From JAKFYM01 sp964416595 (GTDB lineage: Bacteria > Bdellovibrionota > UBA1018 > CAIPTA01), in assembly GCA_964416595.1 (NCBI GenBank), contig CAYQES010000006.1, positions 1 through 64,000 on the forward strand: a stretch of 64,000 nt of DNA, read 5' to 3'. A program made the position numbers and the translations under genes. Below, in pieces: positions 1-9,120 of the stretch; positions within the stretch are counted from its first letter, which is position 1; every line of letters starts with the position of its first letter. The notes below the pieces were generated by a model. It searched no databases and was not told where the DNA came from. It saw only the letters and a program-made list of their open reading frames with translations.

Positions 1-62
1 GATTCGAACTCCCGACCAACTGGTTCGAAGCCAGCTACTCTATCCAACTGAGCTACGGGTGC
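1..62 (-). tRNA. tRNA-Arg (anticodon TCG), 3' end cut by window edge
   Basis: The reverse complement folds as a tRNA. The acceptor strand is GCACCCG, the D-arm GCTC/GAGT, the anticodon stem GCTGG/CCAGT with loop CTTCGAA, and the T-arm GGGAG-TTCGAAT-C. The anticodon at positions 34-36 is TCG, which reads CGA arginine codons. The 3' part of the T-arm, the acceptor 3' strand and any CCA lie beyond base 1. Confidence 0.93.
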
Positions 63-121
63 ATGAAGCCTAACGAGAGCTTTGTTGTAACGGAGGGTGG
101 GCGGGTTTGTCAAAATCGACG

Positions 122-147
122 AAAAAAAGGGCCCTTGCGGGCCCTTT
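122..147 (-). terminator. Intrinsic terminator of the secreted-protein gene
   Basis: Stem AAAGGGCCC/GGGCCCTTT (126-134 with 139-147) has a TTGC loop. Read on the minus strand it is followed by a run of seven T (122-128). It lies between the minus-strand gene ending at 169 and the tRNA, so it should end that gene's transcript. Confidence 0.85.
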
Positions 148-168
148 CCAGCGCGAGAGGTTGGGGTT

Positions 169-960
169 CTAGCGCGAGAACTCTAATACAATGCGATCAA
201 TGTAGAAATTTCCGCCTAACTTTATGTTCCAGTTGTGGGATTGGTTATTCACTCTGTCGCCACCTGTATAAAAAACATGGTCCCGAACATTCGTACCAAT
301 GTTTTCCTTGGTTTCACAAGAGCTGGTGCAGAGGATAATATCGCCACGGCCAGATTTAGTGGAAGCGCGGATCGTTACTTTATTGAGGCGGAGGCCGTTG
401 TAGCGATCCAAGTTCACATAATCATCCAGGTATAAAGTGGGGTTATTATCGATCCTGCGATCAATGCGAATTACTTCTTCTAGGGAACGGCCAGGCCCAC
501 GTCCGGGTCCGCGATCCCGCTCTAAACGAACGCCCACGCCTTCTACATAGAAGTTACCTTGGAGTTCCAATTGGAGTTGTTGGATCTCTTCACCGATCTC
601 ATCGCCATTGCGGGGAAGTTGGAAAACATATTGTTGTACGCGTCTGCCAACTTGTTGTCGATCTACCACGCGTCCATTCACTTCTAGGGCTGCGGTGCCG
701 TGCCCTGCTGCGGTGCTAGCTCGTAAAATCACTTGGGTGATTTCACGTCCGCGGTATCGAGGGCCGACCAAATTTAAAATTTGCCGAAGGGGTAGCGTGG
801 TGCGTCCTTGGTAGTTTCGATTCAGGCGCTCATATACCAATTCAGAAGTGTGATAGCTGTCGTCATTAAAATCAAAGTCGAAACCAAGTTCAGCTTTGGC
901 TTGGGGGATCACAGCGCTGAAAAGGGTGACTGCTAGTAGGGTTAGGGTTATTCGTTTCAT
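169..960 (-). CDS. Secreted protein with two tandem beta-type modules, function unknown
   Basis: The 263-aa product starts with a signal peptide (MKRITLTLLAVTLFSAVIPQAKA) and should be exported. Two related modules follow, roughly residues 45-155 and 165-263. Each has a conserved RAST-x-x-G-x-G strand near its middle and a GNFY strand close to its end (GNFYVEGVGVRLER and GNFYIDRIVLEFSR). This points to an internal duplication. The linker is rich in Arg, Gly and Pro. The second module carries a Cys pair (CTSSC) that could form a disulphide. The ATG is preceded by AGGAGG. The gene is monocistronic, with its own terminator, and divergent from the lipoprotein gene at 1172. I recognise no catalytic motif; a binding or matrix role is only a guess. 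Confidence 0.8.
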   Translation of the reverse strand: MKRITLTLLAVTLFSAVIPQAKAELGFDFDFNDDSYHTSELVYERLNRNYQGRTTLPLRQILNLVGPRYRGREITQVILRASTAAGHGTAALEVNGRVVDRQQVGRRVQQYVFQLPRNGDEIGEEIQQLQLELQGNFYVEGVGVRLERDRGPGRGPGRSLEEVIRIDRRIDNNPTLYLDDYVNLDRYNGLRLNKVTIRASTKSGRGDIILCTSSCETKENIGTNVRDHVFYTGGDRVNNQSHNWNIKLGGNFYIDRIVLEFSR

Positions 961-1171
961 TTTGCCTCCTAAGGGGGTTTAGGTTCGGGGTCTTTCAAAC
1001 CGAAAAGCAACTCCTGTGCCATCGAGCAAAACAAAAAATCTTTATGATTTCCATTTTTCATATTAAAATGGTCGGGAATTAAAAGGGGACCGGCGCGTTT
1101 TGACTCCAGAAAAATCACTGCTTTAACAGTAGCCAGGATACAATAGGAAAGGCCGATCATGGAGGATCGAG

Positions 1172-1930
1172 ATGCGTCATTTAAGTTGGGCCTTAGCAAT
1201 AGGCCTTTGCTTTTGGGCCTGTAGTGCCCCTAGGAAATTATCGCAGGTAGGTTTACGGGAGCCGGCATCGGTGAAAGTGCCGCTCTCTACCATTGAGCTT
1301 CGGGAAAAAATCATCACCTTGAAAGAAGTGCCTGCAAATTGCCCAGCGGAGATTCGGCAAAATTTTTCTGCTCTGGCTAAAGAGCGGGCTCAATTTCCTC
1401 CTTGTCCAGATCATTTAGAGGCGGCCATAGAAACTGCATGGCCGCTGTTAAAGGTAGAAGAACGCTCTACTCTAGAAGAGGTTGTAGCTAGCCAATGCCG
1501 CTCGATGGGGTTCACGGAATTTGGCAGCTCTTTAGAAAACATGTTTGCCACATTCGATGGAGCTGGACCAAACGGGCGCCGGAGCAAACGTGGAGCGCCA
1601 ATCACGGAACAGGAATTACAAACCTTGCAGCAGTTGAAGAGTGGGCTACAGGTTTTAGTTACCTATCACCTACCATTAGACCGCTGGATTCGTCGCAACG
1701 GAGAATATTTACTACCCAATGAGGAACTCAACCAATTGCACCGTTTAATTGTGGAGAATAGTTGCCGCATGATGAACCAAGAAGTGGACGGGGCTTATCG
1801 TACCATTCGTAGCATGGAAGAACTCTCCAAGATCTTGCCAGAAGACACGCAGCGAGAGATTATAGTGAAGTTCCTTAACGGAGTGCATAAGATGATCGAC
1901 ACTAAAGTGAAGGATTTCTTTTACCCATGA
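1172..1930 (+). CDS. Putative lipoprotein, function unknown
   Basis: The 252-aa product has a short N-terminal hydrophobic stretch ending in a lipobox-like LCFWAC-S, so the mature protein probably begins at Cys17 as a lipoprotein. The rest is hydrophilic and mainly helical, with several Cys residues and no motif I recognise. The ATG has a good ribosome binding site (GGAGG, 1160-1164). Its stop overlaps the start of the patatin gene (ATGA at 1927-1930), so the two are translationally coupled and may act together, for example at the membrane. Upstream, TTGACT near 1100 could be a -35 element, but its -10 is poor. Confidence 0.75.
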   Translation: MRHLSWALAIGLCFWACSAPRKLSQVGLREPASVKVPLSTIELREKIITLKEVPANCPAEIRQNFSALAKERAQFPPCPDHLEAAIETAWPLLKVEERSTLEEVVASQCRSMGFTEFGSSLENMFATFDGAGPNGRRSKRGAPITEQELQTLQQLKSGLQVLVTYHLPLDRWIRRNGEYLLPNEELNQLHRLIVENSCRMMNQEVDGAYRTIRSMEELSKILPEDTQREIIVKFLNGVHKMIDTKVKDFFYP

Positions 1931-3048
1931 ATTCTCCGCACCACGCATTGGTGTTGACTGGGGGTGGGGCCCGTGGAGCGTACCAGGCGGGGGTACTCAA
2001 ATACATTGGGGAAAATATCCCCGGAGCGCACTTTGAAACTCTAGTGGGTTCTTCTTCTGGAGCCATAAATACCTTAGGTTTAGCTTCGGCCGGCGGCCGC
2101 TTGGATAAAGGCGGTGAGGAAATCGCGAGGCTTTGGAGTCAATTGGAAATGAATGAGGTATTTCGCACTGATTTCCTGGCCCTTTCCAAAAAAGGCTCCC
2201 AGTGGGCGTATAGCCTTTTCCTCGGGGGCATTTTGGGTAAACCCGGCGCGCATTCGCTAGTGGACACCGCCCCGTTACGGCGCTTGCTAGAAAAGCTCTT
2301 CAAGCCCCAGGCAATCCAGGCAGCTTTAGACAGTGGAGATTTATTGAACGTAGCTGTTAGTGCCACGGAAGTGTATACGGGCAGCTTAGTTACCTTCATT
2401 CAATCTTTACACAATAAATCCTGGCATAGGGCGCGGCGGCGCACCGTGCAAACAAAAATCAATGTGGATCACGTGATGGCCTCCGCCGCCATTCCATTGT
2501 TATTTCCCAGCATAACTTTAGATAATCGCTGCTATGTGGACGGCTGTATCCGCTCCACTTCGCCCCTAGGGCCCGCCACTCGTTTAGGCGCCAATAAAAT
2601 TCTCGCGATCGGTGTGCGCCGTTATTATATGAGCGAAGTGGGAAATCTTTTTGCTCCTCCACCCAAGCCGGAACCTAAACCCACTCCGGCCCAACTTGGC
2701 GCGCTTGTGTTAAACTCCATGTTTGCCGAAGCTTTGGATAGCGATGTAGAACATTTAGAGCGTTTGAATTCGATCTTGCCGGAAAATTCTCCCCAAGGGA
2801 TGCGCAAGGTTGATGTGCTCGTGATTCGGCCTTCGGAAGATCTGGGCGAGCTTGCCACAGAATACCAGCAGCATGCTCCAAAGATGGTGCGCTTCCTGCT
2901 CAGGGGGTTAGGTAGCGAATCCAGTAAATCCAGCGACATCATGAGTTACTTATTATTTGTGCCATCTTATTTGCAGGCATTGGTGGATCTTGGTTATCGT
3001 GACGCTCGCGCGGAAGATTCTAGGTTAAGGCAGTTCTTGGCCCGTTAA
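1927..3048 (+). CDS. Patatin-like phospholipase / lipid acyl hydrolase
   Basis: This is a Ser-Asp dyad lipid hydrolase of the patatin (RssA/ExoU-like) family. The glycine-rich oxyanion loop GGGARG is at residues 12-17 and the nucleophile elbow GSSSG at 41-45 (Ser43). The catalytic Asp lies in a YVDG motif near residue 204, preceded by a typical ASAAIPLLFP segment. No signal peptide is visible, so the enzyme is probably cytoplasmic or peripheral at the inner membrane. The C-terminal ~130 residues are family-variable. The start overlaps the upstream lipoprotein stop. sixA follows after nine bases, making a three-gene operon. The substrate cannot be read from the sequence; membrane phospholipid is the usual one. 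Confidence 0.9.
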   Translation: MNSPHHALVLTGGGARGAYQAGVLKYIGENIPGAHFETLVGSSSGAINTLGLASAGGRLDKGGEEIARLWSQLEMNEVFRTDFLALSKKGSQWAYSLFLGGILGKPGAHSLVDTAPLRRLLEKLFKPQAIQAALDSGDLLNVAVSATEVYTGSLVTFIQSLHNKSWHRARRRTVQTKINVDHVMASAAIPLLFPSITLDNRCYVDGCIRSTSPLGPATRLGANKILAIGVRRYYMSEVGNLFAPPPKPEPKPTPAQLGALVLNSMFAEALDSDVEHLERLNSILPENSPQGMRKVDVLVIRPSEDLGELATEYQQHAPKMVRFLLRGLGSESSKSSDIMSYLLFVPSYLQALVDLGYRDARAEDSRLRQFLAR

Positions 3049-3057
3049 GGATTGGCT

Positions 3058-3543
3058 ATGGAAATTTATCTTGTTCGCCACGGCATTGCGGAAGAGCCCT
3101 TAGAAGCTGCCCAGAGTGGCCGTAGTGACCCGCAAAGAATGCTTACGAAAGAGGGCTTTCAGAGAACCACAAAGATTGCCGAGGCCTTTAGCCGCAAAGT
3201 GAAAACCGTGGATCTGATTCTCCATAGCCCGTATGTGCGAGCCGTGCAAACGGCAGAGATTTTCGCTGGAGCCTTTCCTTCGGCAAAAATTTCTTCCACG
3301 CCAGGGCTAACGCCCATGGATGAGGCGCAAGAAGTCGTACCAAAAATAGAAGAAAGCCGAGTGAGTCGTTTGATGCTCGTGGGCCACGAACCCCATATGA
3401 GCTCTTTGTTGAGTTATCTATTAACGGGTGGTGAGCAAGTTTCTGTTGGTTTTAAACGGGCAGGAATCGCTGGGGTAGAATGGGGTGGAGTAGGCAGTTG
3501 CCGTCTCCTTTTTCTCCTGCCCCCGAAAATGCTTTTAACTTAA
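3058..3543 (+). CDS. sixA: Phosphohistidine phosphatase SixA family
   Basis: This is a histidine-phosphatase-superfamily protein of 161 aa, the size of SixA. The phosphate-binding RHG motif (IYLVRHGIAEEP) is at the N-terminus. The HSPYVRAVQTAEIF block and the second catalytic His in LVGHEP are present. SixA enzymes remove phosphate from His of histidine phosphotransfer domains or PTS proteins. I chose the ATG at 3058 because AAGG at 3047-3050 is suitably spaced; an in-frame TTG at 3052 would add two residues. It is the last gene of the lipoprotein-patatin operon and ends two bases from the convergent minus-strand gene. Confidence 0.88.
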   Translation: MEIYLVRHGIAEEPLEAAQSGRSDPQRMLTKEGFQRTTKIAEAFSRKVKTVDLILHSPYVRAVQTAEIFAGAFPSAKISSTPGLTPMDEAQEVVPKIEESRVSRLMLVGHEPHMSSLLSYLLTGGEQVSVGFKRAGIAGVEWGGVGSCRLLFLLPPKMLLT

Positions 3544-3545
3544 AG

Positions 3546-5645
3546 CTAACGAACAACAACCCAATCCAGCGAAGAGTGTTCCACCTCTTCCCCATTTAAA
3601 AGCTTTTCGATCATCTCTAGGTTATCGACTGTTTCAAAATGCTTTTGGCTGTTTTCCATATTGGTGGTGTGGCTGAAAATATTTTTTGCAAACTGCAGCC
3701 TAGGTTTTATTTTTTTGTTTAATCCATCCAAATGCTGGGCATTCACCGCCTGGAACATGGCTGTTAGGGCTTTTTGATGGTCAATGAGTTGGGGAGATTC
3801 AAAGGCTAAGTCAAATTGCTCATCGGCTTGTTGGTAGTTGCCCATTTCAGAAAGCAAGCGGGCGTACATATAGCGGTACACCACTTCTTCCACATTATTT
3901 TCAGCCGCAGTTTGGATAGCCTGCTCAATGAATTGGAGGGCTTCGTTTAATTGTCCACGATTATAGGCCACGCGGGCTTGTACATAAGGCGATAATGATT
4001 TTACCCAATGCCCCCTTTGTTTGTCGAAGGCATGTTCTCGTTTATTGCCAAGATAGGAGATTTTATTTTTCTTAAAATCCATTTTAAACCCTAGGTACGT
4101 GCCGTGGGGCGCGGGTAGAAAATCTCCGGAAGTCATCCAAAATTCACTGCGGTTGGGAACGGCAATGGTGGTGAGAATGCTATAGGCCTTAGTGGGTGTG
4201 CGGCCAAAGGCTTGGAGGCCTTTATCAAAGCCACCATCATGGCCAGACATCTTCTCCATCATAGTATTAAGAGTCACGTAGTCTTGGTTTTTGGCTTTTT
4301 CCAGCATGCGGGAGATGTCTTTATTTAGGACACTTAATCGCGTGAATGTTTCGATTTGTTTGTTGTTGTTGGGGAAATATAGATCTTCTTTCATATCAGG
4401 ATGAAAAAAATGATTGGATTGCGCAACGGGAGTTACTTTATTTTTTGCAGATCTTTCCACCACACGCACTGATTCTGCGGAAACTTCGATCGAAACCACT
4501 TCATTGGTTTTTGAATCAGTTACGAGAAATGTCCAAGAAGCGAAGTGTTGCGTGTCCTGAGCGATTTTTATGGCTTCTTTTATGGAAGAGGCTTTTCGCA
4601 AAATATTTTGTAAAAGGAAGGGCGCGATTTCCGCTTTATCGACGCTAATATTGTATTTTGCCGAATACATTTGGTGCGTGGAAACAGAAATCCCTTTTTC
4701 ATTAAATCCGCTAATACCACCCGGATAAATTAAACCCGCGGAACCGGCAGCGGCGTATTTAAGATGTCCTCTTTCTTCGATATAAAAGAAAACTGGGGTT
4801 TTGTTCCAGGAGCTAACAAGATCCGCGTCTAAATTTCGCGCATGATATAATTCGCCCGTTGGTGTTAGCTGCACATTTTCTGAAGTTTGACCAGGAACCA
4901 CGAGCCCTGTGCAACCCATGCGATTATGGAAAACTCCGCGGATAAGGGATTTCACGGAACCGAACACTCCACCAAAAATAGTGCCTAACCCTCCGCCGAG
5001 GATAATGGTTACTGGGCAAGTGGTTAGAAGATCCCCAGCTGTGTGAAAAGTTCCTTGGTAGTTAAAACCATCCAGGATGTTTACCACCTCGATGCCAACG
5101 GCGGCAAATTGCACTTTTTTCTCTGACCACTTGGGTTTCCTTCTCGGTGGGCTTTGCCCGTTTTCATTGCCGTATTGATCTTGGTTTCCGTAGTAGAGAC
5201 CGTCTTTGTAGCCTTTGTAAAAACTGCTCACGCCTTTTTGGAATTCTTTACTGGTAGAATGGAGCACGGTTTTAGACAAACACTCTAGGATGGAGTGCAC
5301 GGCTTGGCGGGTGGCGAAGGGCATTTGATCCACAGTGTAGTTCGTGTAGTCGATGGTTTCCGCGATCACGCCGTTTTCAGATTCCAGGGGCATCAAGCGC
5401 CCATGGGCGTAATTGATTTCTTCCGAAGATCCTTTTAGTTTGGCCACATAAAAAACTTTCTTATTTTGTGATTGGCATTTAAAAAGTTCGCCGATCACGC
5501 GGTCGTGATCTTTTAGGCGTGGATCCATTTGACTCACTTTTGCGATCCGGATGGGCTTTTCTAGATCACAATTGTAAGGAGTAGGTTCCAGGGCGAAAGC
5601 TTGCAGTGGCAAGAAAGAGATAAAAAGAAATAAAATAGTTTTCAT
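3546..5645 (-). CDS. Exported Ntn-hydrolase (acid ceramidase/C45-like) with TPR-like tail
   Basis: The 699-aa product has a clear signal peptide (MKTILFLFISFLPLQAFA). The centre resembles N-terminal-nucleophile amidohydrolases of the acid-ceramidase/NAAA and C45 acyltransferase type. GCTGLVV at ~244-250 offers Cys245 as the nucleophile exposed by autoproteolysis. It is followed, as in the family, by a YHARNLD strand and a GLIYPGGISGFNEKG segment. About 240 residues precede Cys245 and include a hydrophobic Gly-rich stretch (~211-235). The last ~150 residues contain helical TPR-like repeats (RGQLNEALQFIEQA; MGNYQQADEQFDLAF). The fusion is larger than usual members (300-400 aa). The expected activity is amide-bond hydrolysis in the periplasm or outside the cell; the substrate is unknown. 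The start has AAGGGG six bases upstream. Confidence 0.72.
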   Translation of the reverse strand: MKTILFLFISFLPLQAFALEPTPYNCDLEKPIRIAKVSQMDPRLKDHDRVIGELFKCQSQNKKVFYVAKLKGSSEEINYAHGRLMPLESENGVIAETIDYTNYTVDQMPFATRQAVHSILECLSKTVLHSTSKEFQKGVSSFYKGYKDGLYYGNQDQYGNENGQSPPRRKPKWSEKKVQFAAVGIEVVNILDGFNYQGTFHTAGDLLTTCPVTIILGGGLGTIFGGVFGSVKSLIRGVFHNRMGCTGLVVPGQTSENVQLTPTGELYHARNLDADLVSSWNKTPVFFYIEERGHLKYAAAGSAGLIYPGGISGFNEKGISVSTHQMYSAKYNISVDKAEIAPFLLQNILRKASSIKEAIKIAQDTQHFASWTFLVTDSKTNEVVSIEVSAESVRVVERSAKNKVTPVAQSNHFFHPDMKEDLYFPNNNKQIETFTRLSVLNKDISRMLEKAKNQDYVTLNTMMEKMSGHDGGFDKGLQAFGRTPTKAYSILTTIAVPNRSEFWMTSGDFLPAPHGTYLGFKMDFKKNKISYLGNKREHAFDKQRGHWVKSLSPYVQARVAYNRGQLNEALQFIEQAIQTAAENNVEEVVYRYMYARLLSEMGNYQQADEQFDLAFESPQLIDHQKALTAMFQAVNAQHLDGLNKKIKPRLQFAKNIFSHTTNMENSQKHFETVDNLEMIEKLLNGEEVEHSSLDWVVVR

Positions 5646-5658
5646 ATAGCCCCTTGGG

Positions 5659-5688
5659 TTCGTAGAGTCGTTCCGCGCTTTCTACGAA
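5659..5688 (-). repeat. Leader inverted repeat upstream of the Ntn-hydrolase
   Basis: TTCGTAGA (5659-5666) and TCTACGAA (5681-5688) are perfect 8-base complements with a 14-base loop. In the minus-strand transcript the hairpin lies just before the AAGGGG ribosome binding site. Its role is unknown; it could be an operator or an mRNA-stabilising hairpin. Confidence 0.45.
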
Positions 5689-5740
5689 TCGGTCGCTGGG
5701 GCCTTATTATTGATAGAGAATATTGCCTGCTGACAAAAAA

Positions 5741-5840
5741 NNNNNNNNNNNNNNNNNNNNNNNNNNNNNNNNNNNNNNNNNNNNNNNNNNNNNNNNNNNN
5801 NNNNNNNNNNNNNNNNNNNNNNNNNNNNNNNNNNNNNNNN
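5741..5840. other. Assembly gap of 100 N
   Basis: Exactly 100 N, the conventional placeholder for a gap of unknown size. The right flank (5841-5885) is low-complexity, with repeated GAACCG/GAACTG units, and probably broke the assembly. The true distance and content between the hydrolase leader and the end of nrdJ are unknown. Any open reading frame crossing the gap is an artefact. Confidence 0.98.
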
Positions 5841-5893
5841 GAACCGAAACTGCGAACCGGGCACCGTGAACTGTGAACCGACAAACCGATAAA

Positions 5894-8800
5894 CTAACTA
5901 CATCCCATGGAGTTACCGCAATTCAAACAACGGTAGCAGGCACCATTTCTTACGGTCGTATGGCCACAGGTGGTGCAAGCCGGAGCGTCGCCCATAAGAT
6001 TGCTGTAGAGCTGGTTTGCGCCGTCGGGAGATTCTTCTTTCACAAAGCGTTCAATCCGAGGGGCATCCACGCCGGGTAGAGTAGGTTGGGGGCTCCGCTC
6101 TTGGCGAACGGGTTTTACATGCACAAAATCTGTGCGTCCCAAATATTCCATACCCAGCACTCGGAACACAAAATCCACCACGGAAGTAGCGCTCTTGATA
6201 TTTTCGTGGTCCACCATGCCGTTGGGTTCGAATCGCGTGAAAGTGAAGGTTTCCACAAACTCCTCTAGGGGCACACCGTATTGCAAACCCTTAGAGATAG
6301 AGATCGCTAGGCAATTGAGGAGCGAGCGGAAAGCGGCACCCTCTTTGTGCATATCGATAAAGATTTCGCCTAGGGTGCCATCTTCATATTCACCCGTGCG
6401 TAAATAAACTTTTTGCCCGCCCACTTTGGCTTCTACGGTGAAACCGCCCCGTTTTTTTGGCAAGGGCCGGCGTTTGGCTTGCGGTCGCACGCTGAGTTGC
6501 TCTGCGCGGGCTAAAGCTTTGGTGAGAATTTTTTCTAAGTCCGCGGCTTTTACTTGAGAAAGATCCGCTTCGGCCAAGTTTTTGGGTTCAGCTTTCTTTT
6601 GCGAAGAAGAAGAAAGCGGTTGGCTCATTTTGGAGCCATCCCGGTAAACAGCAATCGCTTTCAGACCCAATTTCCAACCTTCCATATAGATGCGCTGGAT
6701 TTCATCTACGGTGGCTTCTTGGGGAAGATTTACGGTTTTGGAAATGGCGCCCGAGAGGAAGGGTTGAGCGGCGGCCATCATTTTGATGTGGCTCATGGGC
6801 GAAAGAAAACGCTGGCCAATTTTTCCGCATTTATTGGCGCAATCAAAAACGGGTAAATGTTCAGGTTTTAAATCTGGGCAGCCTTCCACTGTCATATGCC
6901 CGCAAACCACTTCATTGGCTTCCATGATTTCTTGTTCACTGAAACCTAAGCGGCCGAGGAGATTTTTTTCCTCGGAGCCAATATTTAGGCTGCGTAAAGT
7001 TTCTTCGCTTAAATTGTAGTGATTGAAAGCAAAAGAGAGTTCAAACACGCCAGGTAAAGCGCTTTCGATTCTTTGAATGTCACTTTCTGTTAAACCTCGC
7101 TGCAGCAAAGAGGCTTTGTTGATATGTGGCGCGCCCGTGAGAGATAAAGTTCCCACCACATAACGCAAAATAGAGTCGATTTCTGTTTTGCTATAGCCTA
7201 AACGTTTCAAGGCAACGGGCACCGATTGGTTCACGATTTTAAAGTAGCCGCCACCGGCGAGCTTTTTAAATTTCACTAGAGCAAAATCAGGCTCGATGCC
7301 AGTTGTGTCGCAATCCATAAGTAAGCCGATAGTGCCCGTGGGTGCCAGCACTGTGGCTTGGGCATTACGATAGCCGTGTTTTTTTCCCTCCCGTAAAGCT
7401 CGGGTGAGGCATTCTTGGGCGGCAGCTTTTAGATAACTAGGGCAAGAGTCAGGGATTTGGTCCGCAGCATCCCGATGCATTTTCATTACTTTGAGCATGG
7501 GGTCTCGATTTTTTGCAAAACCCGCAAAAGGCCCTTTAGCTACAGCAAGCTCCGCGCTAGTGGCATAGGCTTCGCCATGCATGATAGCCGTAAGAGCTGC
7601 GCACCAGGCGCGGCCCAAGTCGCTATCGTAAGGAATGCCATTTACCATCAATAACGTTCCTAGGTTCGCATAACCTAAACCAAGAGGGCGGTAGTCGTGG
7701 CTATTCTGGGCAATGGCTTTGGTTGGATAGGCGGAAAGGCTAACTAAAATTTCTTGGGCTATGAAAAAGGTACGGCAGGCATGTTTATAGCCCTCCACAT
7801 CGAAGGAGCCATCCTCTCGCAAATATTTGAGTAGATTAATAGATGCCAGGTTGCAGGCGGTATCGTCGAGAAACATGTACTCAGAGCAGGGGTTAGAGCT
7901 ATGGATCTCATCAGTATTGGAACAAGTGTGCCAGTGGTTGATGGTGCTATTAAACTGCACTCCGGGATCTGCGCAGTGCCAAGCCGCATCGGAAATTTGC
8001 TGGAAGAGATCTCGAGCTCTTAGGGTTTTATGAACGGCGCCCGTGGTGCGTAGCCGCGTTTCCCAAGGTTTATCTTCTACCACAGCCTGCATGAAAGCAT
8101 CTGGCAGGCGCACAGAGTTATTGGAGTTTTGCCCAGCCACTGTGCGGTAGGCTTCGCCATTAAAATCTGAGGAATAGCCCGCGGCCATAAGAGCGGCTAC
8201 TTTTTTCTCTTCTTTTACTTTCCACTGAATGAAATCTTCGATTTCTGGGTGATCCACATCAAGGCAAACCATTTTAGCTGCGCGCCGAGTGGTGCCCCCA
8301 GATTTGGTAGCACCTGCTCCCCGATCCAGAACTTCCAAAAAGCTCATGAGGCCAGAGCTTAAGCCCCCGCCCCCGAGTTTCTCCATTGATCCCCTCAGTT
8401 GTGAAAAGTTGGTGCCTGTGCCTGAGCCGAATTTAAAAATTCTCGCTTCATTCTTGGCTAATTCAAAAATACTCATGAGATCGTCATTTACGCTTTGAAT
8501 GAAACAAGCAGAAGATTGGGGGCGGCTATAGGAATCGGTAGTTTCTTCGAGCTTTTGGGTTTTTTCATTGAAGAAAAAATTGCCGCCGCTGCCCAAGATC
8601 CCATAGCGATGATAGAGGCCCACATTGAACCATACGGGGGAATTAAAAGCGCCTCTTTGGGTTACGAGTAAATAGGAGAGCTCTGCTTCGAAGGAATCTG
8701 CGTCCTGGGCGGAAGCAAAGTAGCCATGGCGTTCCCCATGTTCACGAATAGTGCGGGTGATGCGATAAATTAATTGGCGCACGCTATTTTCAGCGCCGCC

Positions 8801-9100
8801 GCCGGGCACACCGGCACGGCGAAAGTATTTAGAAATTGCGATATCGCTAGCGAGCTGGGACCAGTCTCTTGGCACTTCCGAGTTTTTGGTTTCAAACACC
8901 ACGGATCCATCGGGATTAGTGATACGGGAAGAGCGTTTTTCATACACCACTTCATCCAGCGGATCGAGGTTGGGCTTCGTGTGGCGACGGGAAAAATGCA
9001 AGCCCGATTGGGTAGCCGCTTTTTGCTTTAGCTCCGCTTTTTCTTTTTGCGGTGGCTGAGATTTTTTGTTTTTGGAAAATGCGTCAGCTCTGGAGTCCAT
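5894..9100 (-). CDS. nrdJ: Adenosylcobalamin-dependent (class II) ribonucleoside-diphosphate reductase
   Basis: This enzyme reduces ribonucleotides to deoxyribonucleotides with coenzyme B12, without oxygen or a separate radical subunit. The 1068-aa protein has the GSGTGTNFSQLRG segment (~220) and the NPCSE active-site loop (~404-408, with Asn, Cys and Glu). It also has the APTGTIGLLMDCDTTGIEPDF block. A TSCPD domain follows (~883-1000, containing GTLGEIFIDMHKEG). The extreme C-terminus is a CxxC-x(n)-CxxC zinc-ribbon-like tail with a final Cys near the end, as in proteins that re-reduce the active site. The start is the only good ATG, with AAGG eight bases upstream. The upstream gap holds a NrdR-like AT palindrome and a long hairpin; no cobalamin riboswitch signature is seen. 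There is no sign of class I or III genes nearby. Confidence 0.96.
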   Translation of the reverse strand: MDSRADAFSKNKKSQPPQKEKAELKQKAATQSGLHFSRRHTKPNLDPLDEVVYEKRSSRITNPDGSVVFETKNSEVPRDWSQLASDIAISKYFRRAGVPGGGAENSVRQLIYRITRTIREHGERHGYFASAQDADSFEAELSYLLVTQRGAFNSPVWFNVGLYHRYGILGSGGNFFFNEKTQKLEETTDSYSRPQSSACFIQSVNDDLMSIFELAKNEARIFKFGSGTGTNFSQLRGSMEKLGGGGLSSGLMSFLEVLDRGAGATKSGGTTRRAAKMVCLDVDHPEIEDFIQWKVKEEKKVAALMAAGYSSDFNGEAYRTVAGQNSNNSVRLPDAFMQAVVEDKPWETRLRTTGAVHKTLRARDLFQQISDAAWHCADPGVQFNSTINHWHTCSNTDEIHSSNPCSEYMFLDDTACNLASINLLKYLREDGSFDVEGYKHACRTFFIAQEILVSLSAYPTKAIAQNSHDYRPLGLGYANLGTLLMVNGIPYDSDLGRAWCAALTAIMHGEAYATSAELAVAKGPFAGFAKNRDPMLKVMKMHRDAADQIPDSCPSYLKAAAQECLTRALREGKKHGYRNAQATVLAPTGTIGLLMDCDTTGIEPDFALVKFKKLAGGGYFKIVNQSVPVALKRLGYSKTEIDSILRYVVGTLSLTGAPHINKASLLQRGLTESDIQRIESALPGVFELSFAFNHYNLSEETLRSLNIGSEEKNLLGRLGFSEQEIMEANEVVCGHMTVEGCPDLKPEHLPVFDCANKCGKIGQRFLSPMSHIKMMAAAQPFLSGAISKTVNLPQEATVDEIQRIYMEGWKLGLKAIAVYRDGSKMSQPLSSSSQKKAEPKNLAEADLSQVKAADLEKILTKALARAEQLSVRPQAKRRPLPKKRGGFTVEAKVGGQKVYLRTGEYEDGTLGEIFIDMHKEGAAFRSLLNCLAISISKGLQYGVPLEEFVETFTFTRFEPNGMVDHENIKSATSVVDFVFRVLGMEYLGRTDFVHVKPVRQERSPQPTLPGVDAPRIERFVKEESPDGANQLYSNLMGDAPACTTCGHTTVRNGACYRCLNCGNSMGCS

Positions 9101-9120
9101 AGGGTTGCCTTAAGCCTTTT

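Noticed and set aside
969..1199. 76-aa minus-strand open frame in the intergenic region
   Set aside because: No ribosome binding site, composition unlike its neighbours, and it runs into the start of the well-supported lipoprotein gene.
5642..5884. Open frames running across the N gap
   Set aside because: They consist largely of N and cannot be interpreted.
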